In this document: positions 35,890-45,830 of the stretch, piece after piece | How the letters are laid out: each line of letters opens with the position of its first letter | Position numbering within the stretch: position 1 is the first letter of the stretch | Program-made: the position numbers and the translations under genes | The notes under the pieces: generated by a model | Told to the model about the DNA's origin: nothing | Database searches by the model: none | Seen by the model: the letters and a program-made list of their open reading frames with translations, nothing else | DNA from: Asterias rubens | Taxonomy: Eukaryota; Echinodermata; Asteroidea; Forcipulatida; Asteriidae | Assembly (NCBI RefSeq): GCF_902459465.1 | Contig: NC_047068.1 | Coordinates: forward strand, 18,995,195 to 19,059,194 | Direction of reading: 5' to 3' | Length of the DNA: 64,000 nucleotides

Positions 35890-36088
35890 GTAAGAATAAA
35901 GATAATAATAGTGGCCTCTTATAGAGCGCTCAGGTCTGTCAGGTATGACGCTCATGGCACTGTACAAGCAAAGTTTATACGGTACAATGTATTGGTAGAG
36001 ATGCAGGGTAATCAGTTCAATGAAACAGAATTTTGAAGTAAACAGATGGCCAGTATTTCAACCTCATTACCTTAATTTCAATTAAATG

Positions 36089-36469
36089 TTAAAGACACTT
36101 TACACTTTTGGTAATTGTCAAAGACCAGTCTTCTCACTTGGTGTATCTCAACGTTATGCACAAAATAACACACCTGTAGAAGTTTGAACTTAATTGGTCA
36201 TTGAAGTTGCGAGAGAATATTAGCAAAAAAAAACACCATTGTCATACGAAGTTGTGTGCTTTTAGATGCTTGATTTCGGGACCTCAAAATCTAATTCTGA
36301 TGTCTCAAAATCGAATTAAAATATTTTAGTGGAAAATGTCTTCCTTTCTGAAAAACTATGTTACTTTACAATGCTTTATACTATCAACGGCTCTTCATTG
36401 CATGTTACCATGAAGTTTTCATGCTAACAATAATTTTGAGTAATTACTAATAGTGTCCACTGCCTTTAC
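36089..36469. repeat. MITE family A
   Basis: Left end TTAAAGACACTTTACACTTT, right end ACTAATAGTGTCCACTGCCT. Interior intact apart from a small deletion. It lies in the putative first intron of PM20D2-like copy 1. Confidence 0.75.
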
Positions 36470-36539
36470 TTTAGTCACTGTTTATATAGTGGGATGCACC
36501 CCTTTAATGCATATGTTCCTTTAAGAGTGTTGCTGCTTT

Positions 36540-36735
36540 ACAGGTCTACATGCTTTGTTTATGAAAGGGCTAGGGCACCAAGGCATTTTCTCCTTCATTA
36601 GAGGCACACTATAGATGAGGAAATTGTAAATTTCTATTCGAGCATTTCAAGGGCACAGAGGCAATGGCTAGGGGCATGGAGGCAATCGCCTTTGTTGCCT
36701 CCATGAAGCAGGCCTGTCTTTATGGTTTAAAGTGG
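36540..36735. repeat. Dispersed repeat, copy 2
   Basis: Same family as 34620-34815 (GGCAATGGCTAGGGGCATGG, TTTGTTGCCTCCATGAAG). Unclassified. Confidence 0.6.
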
Positions 36736-37148
36736 AAACTAATCATTTATTTAAGTGCCTTTCCATAGGCGATAAAGAATAATACTTGTGTTTCAAATAA
36801 ACCATAAACAGTATATATAGACTGCCTTTAGCAACTGGGCTAGTAATTTCTAGAAGGACGGACACCTAGTTTGATTTACATGCATTGTAATCTAATGTAG
36901 ATAGTACAGATAGGTTTGAACACCACTGGTATGTATTTCTCTAAGGAAATGACCAGTAGAGATACTCAGATCCATTTAATTAGCAACAGCATTTAGACTC
37001 ATGCATAATATTGGATATATGCCAATTACGGCACAAACAGCTCGAAGCGCGAAACATAACGCCAATCATGCGATGCTAAAATGGCAGAATAGGAACTCTC
37101 CTCGAAAGGAGCCAGAAGCCAAACACAAAGAAAAAACACAAGCCGTGA

Positions 37149-37547
37149 TTAAAGGAACACGTTGCCTTTGGATCGGTCGAGTTGGTCTTTTAAAAGCGTT
37201 TGTAAGCGTTTGTTATAAAATGCATATGGGTAGAAAGGTGTTGTAAAAGTAGAATACAATGATCCACACAAACATGCCTCGAAAATGCACGGTTTCCTTT
37301 TACCTCGTCGACTAACACTGTCGGCCATTTATGGGAGTCAAATTTTTGACTCCCATAAATGGCCGACCGTGTTAGTTCGCCGACCGTGTTAGTGAAAAGG
37401 AAAACCTCGCAATTTTGAGGCAAATTTGTGTGGATCATTGTATTCTACTTTTAAAAGATCTTTCTATCCATATGCATTTTATAACAAACGGTTACAAATG
37501 CTTTTTATAGACCAACTCGTCCGATCTAAGGCAACGTGTTCCTTTAA
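37149..37547. repeat. MITE family B, full-length palindrome
   Basis: Ends TTAAAGGAACACGTTGCCTT and AAGGCAACGTGTTCCTTTAA are near-perfect inverted repeats. The centre carries GGCCATTTATGGGAGTCAAA and its mirror TTTGACTCCCATAAATGGCC. 399 bp. A second copy lies at 57306-57672. Confidence 0.9.
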
Positions 37548-38042
37548 ATAGCAAACTTGGATCCAGCCAAGCAATCCACTACTTGAGACATCAGCTCCAT
37601 TTGGTTGAAAGTTTGTTTAAACAAATCCTTATTGGTCAACCTTGTTAACCAATCATGTACTACAGTGTATTGTATTAAAAATGTTTAGAGCCATGCAATT
37701 AAGCTGCAATAAAGATTATACAAACATCACCTTCAATCAAGGCATAGACAAGTTTGTAACTATGATACAAATATAGGATTTGAGGCAGGACAGTTCTTTT
37801 CAGAACTGAGAAGTCTCCCGAGCACCCGAACAATCTAATGTACTCCGCGGTAGTAGAATTAAGCAAGACAGTTCTCTAAAAACAAATTCTACCTGGCAAG
37901 TAGATCCACACATGGTGTTAACGCAAACTAAATATATAATACAAATGCTGTACAAAACAATTCAATCAACGTTACTTTATCCATTGTTTTCCACAACATG
38001 ACATACACGTCTATGGAACTTGTGAATATTCTTTGTTTGCAG

Positions 38043-38282
38043 GCAGCTCCTTAAGAGGTCCTCAGCGGAAAACCCACCCCAAGAATCAATCAGTATGACA
38101 GAAGCAGCCAAGGCCAAGATTGATGCATCAGCCGAAGACTTATACAGTCTTAGTCAGAACATCTCCCCACAGCCGTCTAAGGTAACCTTCGCTGAGCACC
38201 ACCCTTATGACATCATCACAGACTTCTTGGAGGAAGAAGAGTTCAACATCGAGCATAGCTTTGTTCTTGACAAGGCCTTCAG
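38043..38282 (+). CDS. PM20D2: PM20D2-like copy 1 (probable pseudoenzyme), exon 1
   Basis: First clear exon of a seven-exon gene (38043-44372). Start ATG at 38095; the acceptor at 38042 shows that a 5' exon exists. From this ATG the seven exons close to an intact 422-residue frame. Family: peptidase M20, PM20D2 type, cytosolic metallopeptidases that hydrolyse beta-alanyl-lysine and related dipeptides. Copy 1 has lost most of the catalytic machinery while the frame stays open: metal-loop His to Gln (residue 111), the EE pair to QD (147-148), the last His to Tyr (355). Cys 109 and His 172 (MMAHP) remain. In this exon the family W-x-H-P-E-L stretch, intact in copy 2 (IWTHPELNFNEHH), has become ISPQPSKVTFAEHH. 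Likely non-catalytic; a binding or regulatory role, perhaps by dimerising with copy 2, is inference. Confidence 0.85.
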
Positions 38283-38317
38283 GTGAAATTCCACATGACA
38301 TTTACTTCATTCATAAC

Positions 38318-38780
38318 CTAGCGGTTAAGAGCACTTGACTCAAGCTCTGGTGTTTCTGCAGACTGTGGGTTCGAGTCCCAGTCATGACACATGTGTCCTT
38401 AAGCAAGACGCTTACCATAATGCTTCCACCTTTGGATGGGACGTAAAGCTCTTGGTCCTGTGTGTTGTGTATAACACACTTAAAAGAACCCATTGCACTT
38501 ATCACAAAAAGATGGGGTGTGCCCCGGTGTTCCTGGTTTGATTGGAAGCATATTGCGCCACATCACCTTGTAAGCTATGCAAGAGGTCTCATATTTCAAA
38601 TGCTAGTCCCCAGACCTTGCAGAAAAATACATGTTGAAGCGCCTTGAGCATCACTGAGTGTCGGATATGCATGCTAAAAGGCCACTTTAATTATTCAAAG
38701 ATGATTCAGCGCCTTAAATGTAGAACAAAACTTTTGATTTTGCCACTTTACAAATGACCTTGGATTGATTGATTGATTCA
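38318..38780 (+). repeat. SINE family 2 (tRNA-derived)
   Basis: tRNA-like head with TAGCGGTTAAGAGCACTTGA and GGGTTCGAGTCCCAGTCATG (A and B box region), then the CTTAAGCAAGACGCTTA module, and a tail ending GATTGATTGATTGATTC. Inserted in intron 1 of copy 1. Confidence 0.75.
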
Positions 38781-38821
38781 TAAAGATGAAGAGAAAAGTT
38801 TTTCCACACTTTAATTGCCAG

Positions 38822-39047
38822 GGCGACATTTGGATGCGATGATGCAGGTCCTAATGTGTGTGTGATCTGTGAGTTTGATCCCCAGCGTGGGATTGACACG
38901 ATTGACCGTGCTTGTGGTAATTACTGTGATGATGTACTGCCCGGGTTTGGCCATGCTTGTGGTCAAAACCTTATTGCAGAGTGTGGAGTCGCTGCTGGGT
39001 TGGCCATCAAAGCAGCATTGGAGGCAAATGGAAATAAATATGGGAAG
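38822..39047 (+). CDS. PM20D2: PM20D2-like copy 1, exon 2 (metal loop with duplication)
   Basis: Phase 2 in, phase 0 out. 226 nt against 172 nt in copy 2: an in-frame insertion of 54 nt. Where copy 2 reads [17 protein letters not shown], this exon reads FDPQRGIDTIDRACGNY followed by CDDVLPGFGHACGQN. It looks like the metal-binding loop was tandemly duplicated, and in neither half does the second ligand His survive (Asn in the first, Gln in the second). The sequence after the loop ([20 protein letters not shown]) is nearly identical to copy 2 even at silent sites. Confidence 0.85.
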
Positions 39048-39380
39048 GTAAGTAGAAACAGTGATCAAACAAACAATGCTATATATTTGTAACTTTATGT
39101 CTGCATAATCTCCCTTAACACCAACTGCCTAACAGCAGTCACTGCTCAAACACAACGTGAAACAACTGAGGACCAGCACAAATTCTCAAAACAGGAAAGT
39201 GCTAGTTATATAATTAATTTATTCTGGTCATAAAAATTAAAGCGGCCTCAAAAGCAACTTAATCACTGTGACACTGGGAAATCTGTTGATAAGGGTGATG
39301 CTAACCAATCAGAAACACTGAGGTAAACTCCTAATCTTCCATGTTAAGTTTAATAAGAACTGTAAAATAAAAATAACTAA

Positions 39381-39512
39381 GGCCGTGTCCGAAACGGCGA
39401 CTTCGGCTACAGCTACGGCTAGATCTCGCGCGTCTGCCTATTCTTCAACACTGGTAGACGGGCTGATCTAGACGTAGCTGTAGCCGAAGTCGTTGTTTCG
39501 GACACGGCCTTA
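39381..39512. repeat. Hairpin MITE
   Basis: AAGGCCGTGTCCGAAACGGC and GTTTCGGACACGGCCTTA ends, with inner CGGCTACAGCTACGGCTAGA mirrored by TCTAGACGTAGCTGTAGCCG. About 45 bp arms. Parts of the right arm of the same family lie just upstream of exon 4 in both PM20D2-like copies (41830 and 51565). Confidence 0.85.
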
Positions 39513-39734
39513 GGCTTTACATCCCATGGTCACTGTGTACTAGACCACTCAGCCATAAAGCTCCAAAGTCACTTGTAAGCCACAGCCCATTCAGATCTTT
39601 TATGAAATCAAACTTCATGCCAATATATATTATAATTTATTAAAAGAATTGAGTCTTCAGATCTACTCAGAAGCTGTAGTCAAAAGGCAAACAGAATGGT
39701 TCCACTGGCAAGTAAGGTGTCGAAGAGCATCAAA

Positions 39735-40030
39735 TTCAAGTTCTGATGGTTATGTCATCGGAGTGTGGGTTCGAATCTCGGTCATGACACTTGTGTCCTT
39801 GAGCAAGAAACTTTACTTTAATTGCTTCTCTTTACCCAGGGTTTTAAATAGGTACCTGCGAGTGTAGAGGTTGATATTGTGTATGAAAAAGCCTATGCAG
39901 CACTACAGTTGCCCCTACTCCACAGGGAGCTGAGAGAGATTAAAGGAATGTTATTGGCCCAATGACCAGGGCACAATGTTAAGTGTATAGAGATGGTTAT
40001 TGCTTGAGCGCTAAATAAGAAGTTGTTTTT
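39735..40030 (+). repeat. SINE family 2
   Basis: Degraded head with GGGTTCGAATCTCGGTCATG, followed by CACTTGTGTCCTTGAGCAAG and a GAGCGCTAAATAAGAAG-type tail. In intron 2 of copy 1. Confidence 0.65.
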
Positions 40031-40089
40031 ATTATTAGGTGACTGAAACAAATGAGAAACTGTTTTTGAATCCCTTTTTGCCTCTACAG

Positions 40090-40238
40090 GTGACTGTGTT
40101 GGGAACACCAGCCCAGGATGGGGGTGACGTTGAAACACTCTTTATGCAGCCTAATGCATTCGATGACATCACTGTTGTTATGATGGCGCATCCTTCCAGA
40201 TACAATATTTCACGCAAGACTTTTCTGGCAAAAACAGA
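40090..40238 (+). CDS. PM20D2: PM20D2-like copy 1, exon 3 (catalytic Glu lost)
   Basis: 149 nt, phase 0 in, phase 2 out, same length as copy 2. Reads GTPAQDGGDVET where the family has [11 protein letters not shown]: the first Glu is the general base and the second a metal ligand in M20 enzymes, so both functions are affected. MMAHP (His ligand) is kept. The tail (RYNISRKTFLAKTE) is unlike copy 2. The DNA here is strongly diverged from copy 2, in contrast to exon 4. Confidence 0.85.
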
Positions 40239-40429
40239 GTAAGGATGAACAAATACTTCACCTTTGAGCAGTTCTATGCCATTTGAATTACATGGTTATA
40301 AAATGGAATGTTTCTCTTTATAAAACATATCTGGTGATGAAACCAAGAATACCTCAGAAGTGAACTTAGTCACAGTAACTCGCAAAAATGCCTGCTGTGT
40401 AAACCAGAAACAACTTATTAGTTTTGTTT

Positions 40430-40570
40430 TTTACCCATACACCGATGTGTGTTAGCACTGTATACTCAGTACTTTCCTGAGTCCTGTCAAAAAATAGCAC
40501 AGGCATGTTACTTGGGTGGGATTCGAACCCACGACCCTTGCAATTCTAGAGCAGTGTCTAACCAACTAGT
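40430..40570 (-). repeat. SINE family 1
   Basis: Reverse orientation; contains GTGTGTTAGCACTGTATACT and GGGATTCGAACCCACGACCC. It stops at AACCAACTAG, where a different repeat begins (40579). Confidence 0.7.
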
Positions 40571-40578
40571 GCTGGGCG

Positions 40579-41060
40579 AATAGTGAAATTTTGATATTCG
40601 GATACCCCTGGCCAACTATCCGAAATTAACCGGATATTCGAATAGTTTTTTTCGCCGCTAGAGGGCGCTATTAAACAAAATAAAAAAATATTTAAAATAT
40701 CTTTTTTTTGCAGCTAGAGGGCGCTGTTCGTTTGTGAATGAGATCTTATGGGCGGATTGATATCAGTTTTAGACAGTGTCACTCGGTTCATTCATAAAAA
40801 TAACCGGATCTAATTTAAAGATGGCGATTTGCTTTTTCTTTTGATCGTGATTGACTCTACGTGAAGGAAAACTTTCGTAATCTTTGAACAAATTACGTCA
40901 GAATGTCATTGTTTTAACTCTTCACGGAGGTGAGCATAGTTAAATACTTAATTTATGCTGTTTTATGCTGTCTTAATAGAAGTTTCATAAGAATTCAGAC
41001 AAAACATTCCTATCAGTTGTCGCCCAACGTCGGCGGATATTCGGATATTAGAATATCTGG
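40579..41060. repeat. Unclassified repeat with ATTCGGATA blocks
   Basis: Starts GGGCGAATAGTGAAATTTTG and contains several ATTCGGATAT/GAATATC-type palindromic words at both ends (ATATTCGGATATTAGAATAT near 41036). The start resembles that of the element at 43610 (GGGCGAGTAGTG). Boundaries approximate. Confidence 0.4.
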
Positions 41061-41294
41061 TTACTTAGTTGTAATTACAGAACAATCCGGTTTATAAATA
41101 GCTATTTTTGTCCAAAAAAAACGGAAGCGTGAAATCTTCAAACGTACTTTTCTCGGAAAATCATAATTGCGACCCCCTATACAATACATACCATTGCAAT
41201 GCTTGGTAAACAAGCAACCCGTCTATATAAAACCTAACAACAGAGGGCGCCAAACAAAATTAATACAATCTCTCAGAGGCAAGGCTTTTTTCTG

Positions 41295-41402
41295 TCGAGT
41301 TTTCTCGACATTGGGACGGAGCGACTACACAACGCACAGTCGAGTTTTCTCGACAATGGTAAGGAAGCGCTTGCACTGCGCGGTCGAGTAAACTCGACAA
41401 TG
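41295..41402. repeat. Three regularly spaced 16 bp hairpins
   Basis: GTCGAGTTTTCTCGAC occurs at about 41298 and 41340, and GTCGAGTAAACTCGAC at about 41383, each followed by ATTGG or AATGG. Spacing is 42-43 bp. In intron 3 of copy 1; not seen in copy 2. Confidence 0.75.
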
Positions 41403-41889
41403 GTATTTAAAGGGTTAAAAGCTTCTCTATGAAACAGGGTACAGATCTATAGACAGTTATCACGCTGTTACCATCTTGGTCATGCTCCCTGTTTCCATAA
41501 CAGTAATGCATGCTAACATTCATTGCGTAAACATGGCACCAGATTATTGTCTCGTCCAGCCTCAGTTTGGTTACAATGAGTTGGAATGGAGTAAAAGGCG
41601 GTGTTCTGAGCCAACTTTGCCACACCCTACCTTTAAAAACCTTTAGTGCAAGGGATCTTTGGTTTCATTAACTTAGCACTCGGTACTTGGTTGGTTTCCT
41701 TCTCAAAACATCTTCTTGGGATCTTGGCTAGTAGGTCACAGGAAGGTGAGGACATCTATCTTTTGGTCTGGTACTTGGTCTGTCGAAAGATATAACAAGA
41801 ATTTATGAATTTAATATTTCATTTGCTGATTCCAACACGGTCTTACTTTGTTATCAATGAGAGTAAACTTTTTGTTTTGTTTTATTTAG

Positions 41890-42032
41890 ACTGAAAATCA
41901 AGTTTCATGGCAAAGCATCTCATGCTGCAGCTTCCCCCTGGGATGGTAACAATGCTTTGGACGCAGCCGTTATGTGCTATCAGGCAATCTCTAACATGAG
42001 GCAACAGATTAAACCAGACTGCAGAATCCACG
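41890..42032 (+). CDS. PM20D2: PM20D2-like copy 1, exon 4 (near-identical to copy 2)
   Basis: 143 nt, phase 2 in, phase 1 out. Reads [20 protein letters not shown] then [19 protein letters not shown]: the dimerisation-domain entry of M20 enzymes (GKASHAAA). It differs from exon 51647-51789 of copy 2 at a single base (third from the exon end), and the roughly 45 bp of intron before it are also nearly identical. The following intron diverges at once. Confidence 0.9.
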
Positions 42033-42049
42033 GTAATTATGCAATGCAA

Positions 42050-42480
42050 AACTATTGTGACAAATTCACATGTTCACAACCAGTGATATAGCCACCGGTG
42101 GGCGGTGCTTGGTGAGTCTGCTAAGGACAAAGATTTCAACCTATTGCGCACTGTGCATTGATCCAGGACACAGCTATATATACGCCTCTCATAATATTTT
42201 TGCATGAGGTACGTCACAATGCTAACCCCAAACGAGGCGATGGGCGCGCCACTGCAAGTGATGGCAGACTTGCAAGTGATGGCAGACATAGACTCATTTT
42301 GGGTAAGAAATATGACGTCATGCATTAAGAGAGGCATATTGAGGAGTATCTAATGCCACAGAGAAAGCGCACATGGTCAAAAGGCCATTTAACTTATTGC
42401 ATGGCTCCATAACATAAACAATTTGGAAACCTGGCATCATGCCTGAAGCTTGCACTTTAGCAAAAATGGCCCAATAAGAA
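42050..42480. other. Intron 4 of copy 1, short direct repeat
   Basis: Contains GCAAGTGATGGCAGACTT directly repeated (42255, 42273) and an imperfect inverted pair (GCATGAGGTACGTCAC, ATGACGTCATGCATTAAG). No exon seen. Confidence 0.4.
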
Positions 42481-42602
42481 TAACATGAATAATTGTGTTG
42501 ATCCCCTCCCCTTTTATGGTCGCCATAAAATTAACCACTCAGAAGGAACTTTTGTTCAACAAGCAACAAAATATATTTATATTGATGTTCTTGTTTGTAA
42601 AG

Positions 42603-42757
42603 GTGTTTTTACAAACGGTGGAGCTGCCCCTAACATTCTGCCCGAGGAGTCTGAACTGATGTACTACCTGCAGGCTCCTGATGAAGACAAACTCTCCGTC
42701 GTCAAGCGGAAAGTTTTAGCCTGTGCTGAAGGAGCTGCTCAAGCAGCAGAGTGCAAG
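42603..42757 (+). CDS. PM20D2: PM20D2-like copy 1, exon 5
   Basis: 155 nt, phase 1 in, phase 0 out, same as copy 2. Reads VFTNGGAAPNILPEESEL, MYYLQAPDEDKLSVVKRK, VLACAEGAAQAAECK: the lid/dimerisation-domain part (family N-G-G-x-x-P-N-I-x-P-x-x-x-E-L). Conserved in protein, clearly diverged in DNA. The conserved Gly of the preceding HG pair is kept across the junction. Confidence 0.88.
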
Positions 42758-43186
42758 GTTTGTTCCAAATACTACAAGAATTAACAAGTCTTTCTGCAAC
42801 CACCTCCCCCCCCCAAAAAAAAAAGAAAAACCCCACAAAAACCCACAACAGCAACAACAAAAACCACCAAAAAACAAATAAACATCTTAACACACAAACA
42901 CGCAAACATCCCCTAACAATAATTTATAAATAAATAAAAACCAAAGCATAACACAAGACAGATTATACTGCACAAACCTTTGTTTACAGTCTTGGACGTT
43001 GTACACTACAGAACCAATTACAATGTAATTACTTATTTGCCGTTTAGGTTTTGTTTGACTTACTGTTTCTGCCCGATTCCATCACTTGAATGTATGCAGT
43101 ATCAACTTCAACTAAAAACAAATGAAAGAAAACAGACTCAGATTAGAATTCCTCCTTACTCAAAACTTTGACTTTTTTGTTGATAG

Positions 43187-43415
43187 GTGGAAACTAAATT
43201 TGGTGTGTCATACGCCAATGTTGTAACCAACGACAGCTTTGTCTCTATATATGAGAAACACATCCAAGAAAGCGGTGTCGAGTTAACAGAGGATAATACC
43301 AGCATTGGCTCATCGCATTTTGGAAACGTGTCTCATATTGTACCTTGCATCCTCCCGATGTTCTCAGTGACTGAGAGCGCTGACGCCTACACACCCGAGT
43401 TCGCTGTGGCTGCAG
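43187..43415 (+). CDS. PM20D2: PM20D2-like copy 1, exon 6 (last metal ligand lost)
   Basis: 229 nt, phase 0 in, phase 1 out. Single version only, in contrast to the three of copy 2. Reads VETKFGVSYANVVTNDSFVS, then GSSHFGNVSHIVPCILP and DAYTPEFAVAAG. Family positions altered relative to copy 2: GSTD to GSSH, PGIHP to PCILP, and the metal-ligand His of the H-T-x-x-F motif to Tyr. Confidence 0.87.
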
Positions 43416-43609
43416 GTAATTGTTTGATATTGATGAATTAAACTAAGGCCTAAAGGGTTCAGACTAGGATCCCATTTCCTTCTAGAGATTATTCTCCTTT
43501 GGACATCATGTCACAACGGTGATTGAACATCAAGAACTTATTATGTTTTTCTACTACCCAAATCCTCCAAAATCAACCAACCTAGTGTGTATGTAGGATC
43601 CCTACTGCC

Positions 43610-43980
43610 TAGGCATGGGCGAGTAGTGCAACTTGTGTAGTTGTTGCAACTTTTGATTGATAAGTTGAGTCGCAACTAACATTTTCAACTACTCAATTAA
43701 TCTTGCTGCCACAACTACTACAAAAATAGTTGTGTTTACTTGTTTGGTGAACATTTGCATTGCCCACAACTATTCACACCAACATGTTACTTACAAAACA
43801 CAATCATACATCAGTGACACAATCCTTCAATCCTTTAGCTGGAATTTTACTATATTTCGCCAGCGACAAACATTGCCATAACGCATCTTGAGAATTACAA
43901 ATTAGTTGTGACTAGTGTTGAAGTCGCAACTTTGTGGTGCGACTAGTCAAATAGTAAATTTCACTAGACGCCCAGGCCTA
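43610..43980. repeat. MITE with imperfect terminal inverted repeats
   Basis: Left end TAGGCATGGGCGAGTAGTG; right end, on the other strand, TAGGCCTGGGCGTCTAGTG. Interior has several TTGTAGTTGTTGCAACT-like words. Flanked on both sides by copies of an AATCCTCCAAAATCAA sequence (43560, 43985, 44030). In intron 6 of copy 1. Confidence 0.7.
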
Positions 43981-44193
43981 CTACCCGAATCCTCCAAAAT
44001 CAATCAACTGTGCATTTGTACTACCTAAATCCTCCAAAGTCAACTGTGTAAGTGTTGGATTCCTAACTGCCTCGATCATCCAAAATTAACTACATCTTCC
44101 AGTTGATGTTGGAGGATGTGAGATATCGTTTATAATGAGTCAGTGTAATTTCAGATTGCTAAATATTTACTGGGTTTATTTTTCCTGATAAAG

Positions 44194-44372
44194 GTGGCCC
44201 TGAAGCTCAGGCCCCGACGTTGATTCAAGCCAAGGCTCTAGCACTGACTGCTATCGAGCTTCTCCAACCGGATGGAAAAGACAAACTCATGAAAATCCAG
44301 CAGGAATTCAAAGAGTCTACATGTATCAGCAGGCCGACTGTCCCGGAAGTTATTTGTATTGATGTAGAGTAA
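44194..44372 (+). CDS. PM20D2: PM20D2-like copy 1, terminal exon 7
   Basis: Phase 1 in; stop TAA 44370-44372. Reads GGPEAQAPTLIQAKALALTA, then IELLQPDGKDKLMKIQQ. The first 115 nt differ from copy 2 at about five bases only. Then the copies part: copy 1 has ESTCISRPTVPEVICIDVE, nine residues longer than copy 2. Confidence 0.88.
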
Positions 44373-44433
44373 ACTGATAGAAAAAGTATGGTTTGTTGTA
44401 TTTTAGATCTTATAGTAAAACAAAGTACCCCTT

Positions 44434-44439
44434 AATAAA
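44434..44439 (+). terminator. Polyadenylation signal of copy 1
   Basis: AATAAA 62 bp after the stop codon, in a suitable position for a short 3' untranslated region. Weaker alternatives exist further on. Confidence 0.55.
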
Positions 44440-44579
44440 AGCTATGAAGGTGCACGTATGAAGATGTCTACAGAAAGGGTTTAAGTGACATCTCAGTTTT
44501 AGATGTGGCAGGAAAATCAAACTGGTGGGGAAAACACAAGTAGTGGGACTGAAAATCCAATTACCATGCAAGGTTAAGG

Positions 44580-44870
44580 TCCAGAGTAGGATTTGAACCA
44601 GGACCCACCAAGATGAAAGACGGGGTAGTAATCTGGTTTCCTTGGCATTAAACGACTGAGAATTTCCTCTTCCCCTGGGCAGGATGCCAGTCCATCTCCC
44701 AGTGCCCATTTGTACTCCAGGGTGGAGAGAAGCCATTAATAAAGTGCCTTGTTCAAGAAAACAAGTGTCATGACTGACCAGGCCAGGATTTGAACCCACA
44801 TTCTGTGAATTATAGATTTTGAGTCTAACGACCCCTAGACCGTTCGGCCAAGACAGCAGACAGCCCATTA
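44580..44870 (-). repeat. SINE family 2
   Basis: Reverse orientation: CTTGTTCAAGAAAACAAGTG, GGATTTGAACCCACATTCTG and, at the end, CCTAGACCGTTCGGCCAAGA. The minus-strand open frame here is SINE sequence. Confidence 0.7.
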
Positions 44871-45830
44871 AAAAAGAAGTGTGATTGTAACAAAATAAAA
44901 AGTCCTGAAAATAATTGGTGACCTCTTCTTGGTTCAGAATGAAACTTCCTGAACCTCGAGGTTGTACACCAAAGAGGGTTTACAGGCAACTCTCATCATA
45001 ATAAGTGTAAACTGAGGATAGCTTTTATTGAAATAGTCCTTTTATAGCCTAGTCTTATCTTTTTGCTTTGGTGAGGACTTTTAAGAATTTGTTGGCACTA
45101 GTAAGTTTAGTGTAAATAGTTGGTAGCTAGATGGAGTCACTTTATATTCTAATTTGCATGGTTTAGGAAAGCATGAAGTAACATACTATCTCCACATATC
45201 CAGTTCCAAGAAACGAAATGTTTTGTGCAATTTCTTACAAGATGCAAGCAATGCACTGTTTATGTTCCAATTGTAACTTTAAAGTTCTAGGTATCATACA
45301 CAATTCATCATTCATGTAACATCTGTTTAGTTAAAACAAAGTTCCATTATGTCTACAAGTTTCAGTTTTCAACGAACATGCATACTGTAGTAAAAGTTTC
45401 ATATACAAGTACCAAGTAATACAATTTTGAATATTTGTAAAATTTTTAGTTTCTCAGTCTCAGCTACATGTATAGGATTGTATGTTTTTTATTTCCTGTC
45501 AGTGTTTTGCCAGTGTGAAAAGTAACAAAAGGGGGTTTGATGTACTGAGGTATTACATAGGCCTTCAAGATCCAAGTTAGTATATCGCTCCATACAGTGG
45601 AACTTGCAGTAGTACAATACAAGTTCAATTCCCAAGTTCCACGCAACAAGTCAGTGTCATGTATTTAATTTCCAGCAAATTGTGACACCTTTCCCCAAAT
45701 CCTGGCTAAAACCAATTGGTACTAAGCACGTTTCTCGGTCAGAATAAAAATTGTTCACCAATCTATGCATTATGTCCTGTTTTATTTATGCTGGTTTTGT
45801 GCCAATATTGTTGTTGTGACTTTGAGATCA
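44870..45830. other. Intergenic DNA between the two genes, no gene seen
   Basis: AT-rich; open frames are short and without family features. Confidence 0.4.

Noticed and set aside
42702..42933. Open frames after exon 5 of copy 1 (FFFFWGG-type, KKKKNPTKT-type)
   Set aside because: Low-complexity C/A-rich intron sequence; no homologous segment in copy 2.
44410..44868. 152-codon minus-strand frame
   Set aside because: It reads through a reverse-oriented SINE of family 2 and flanking DNA.
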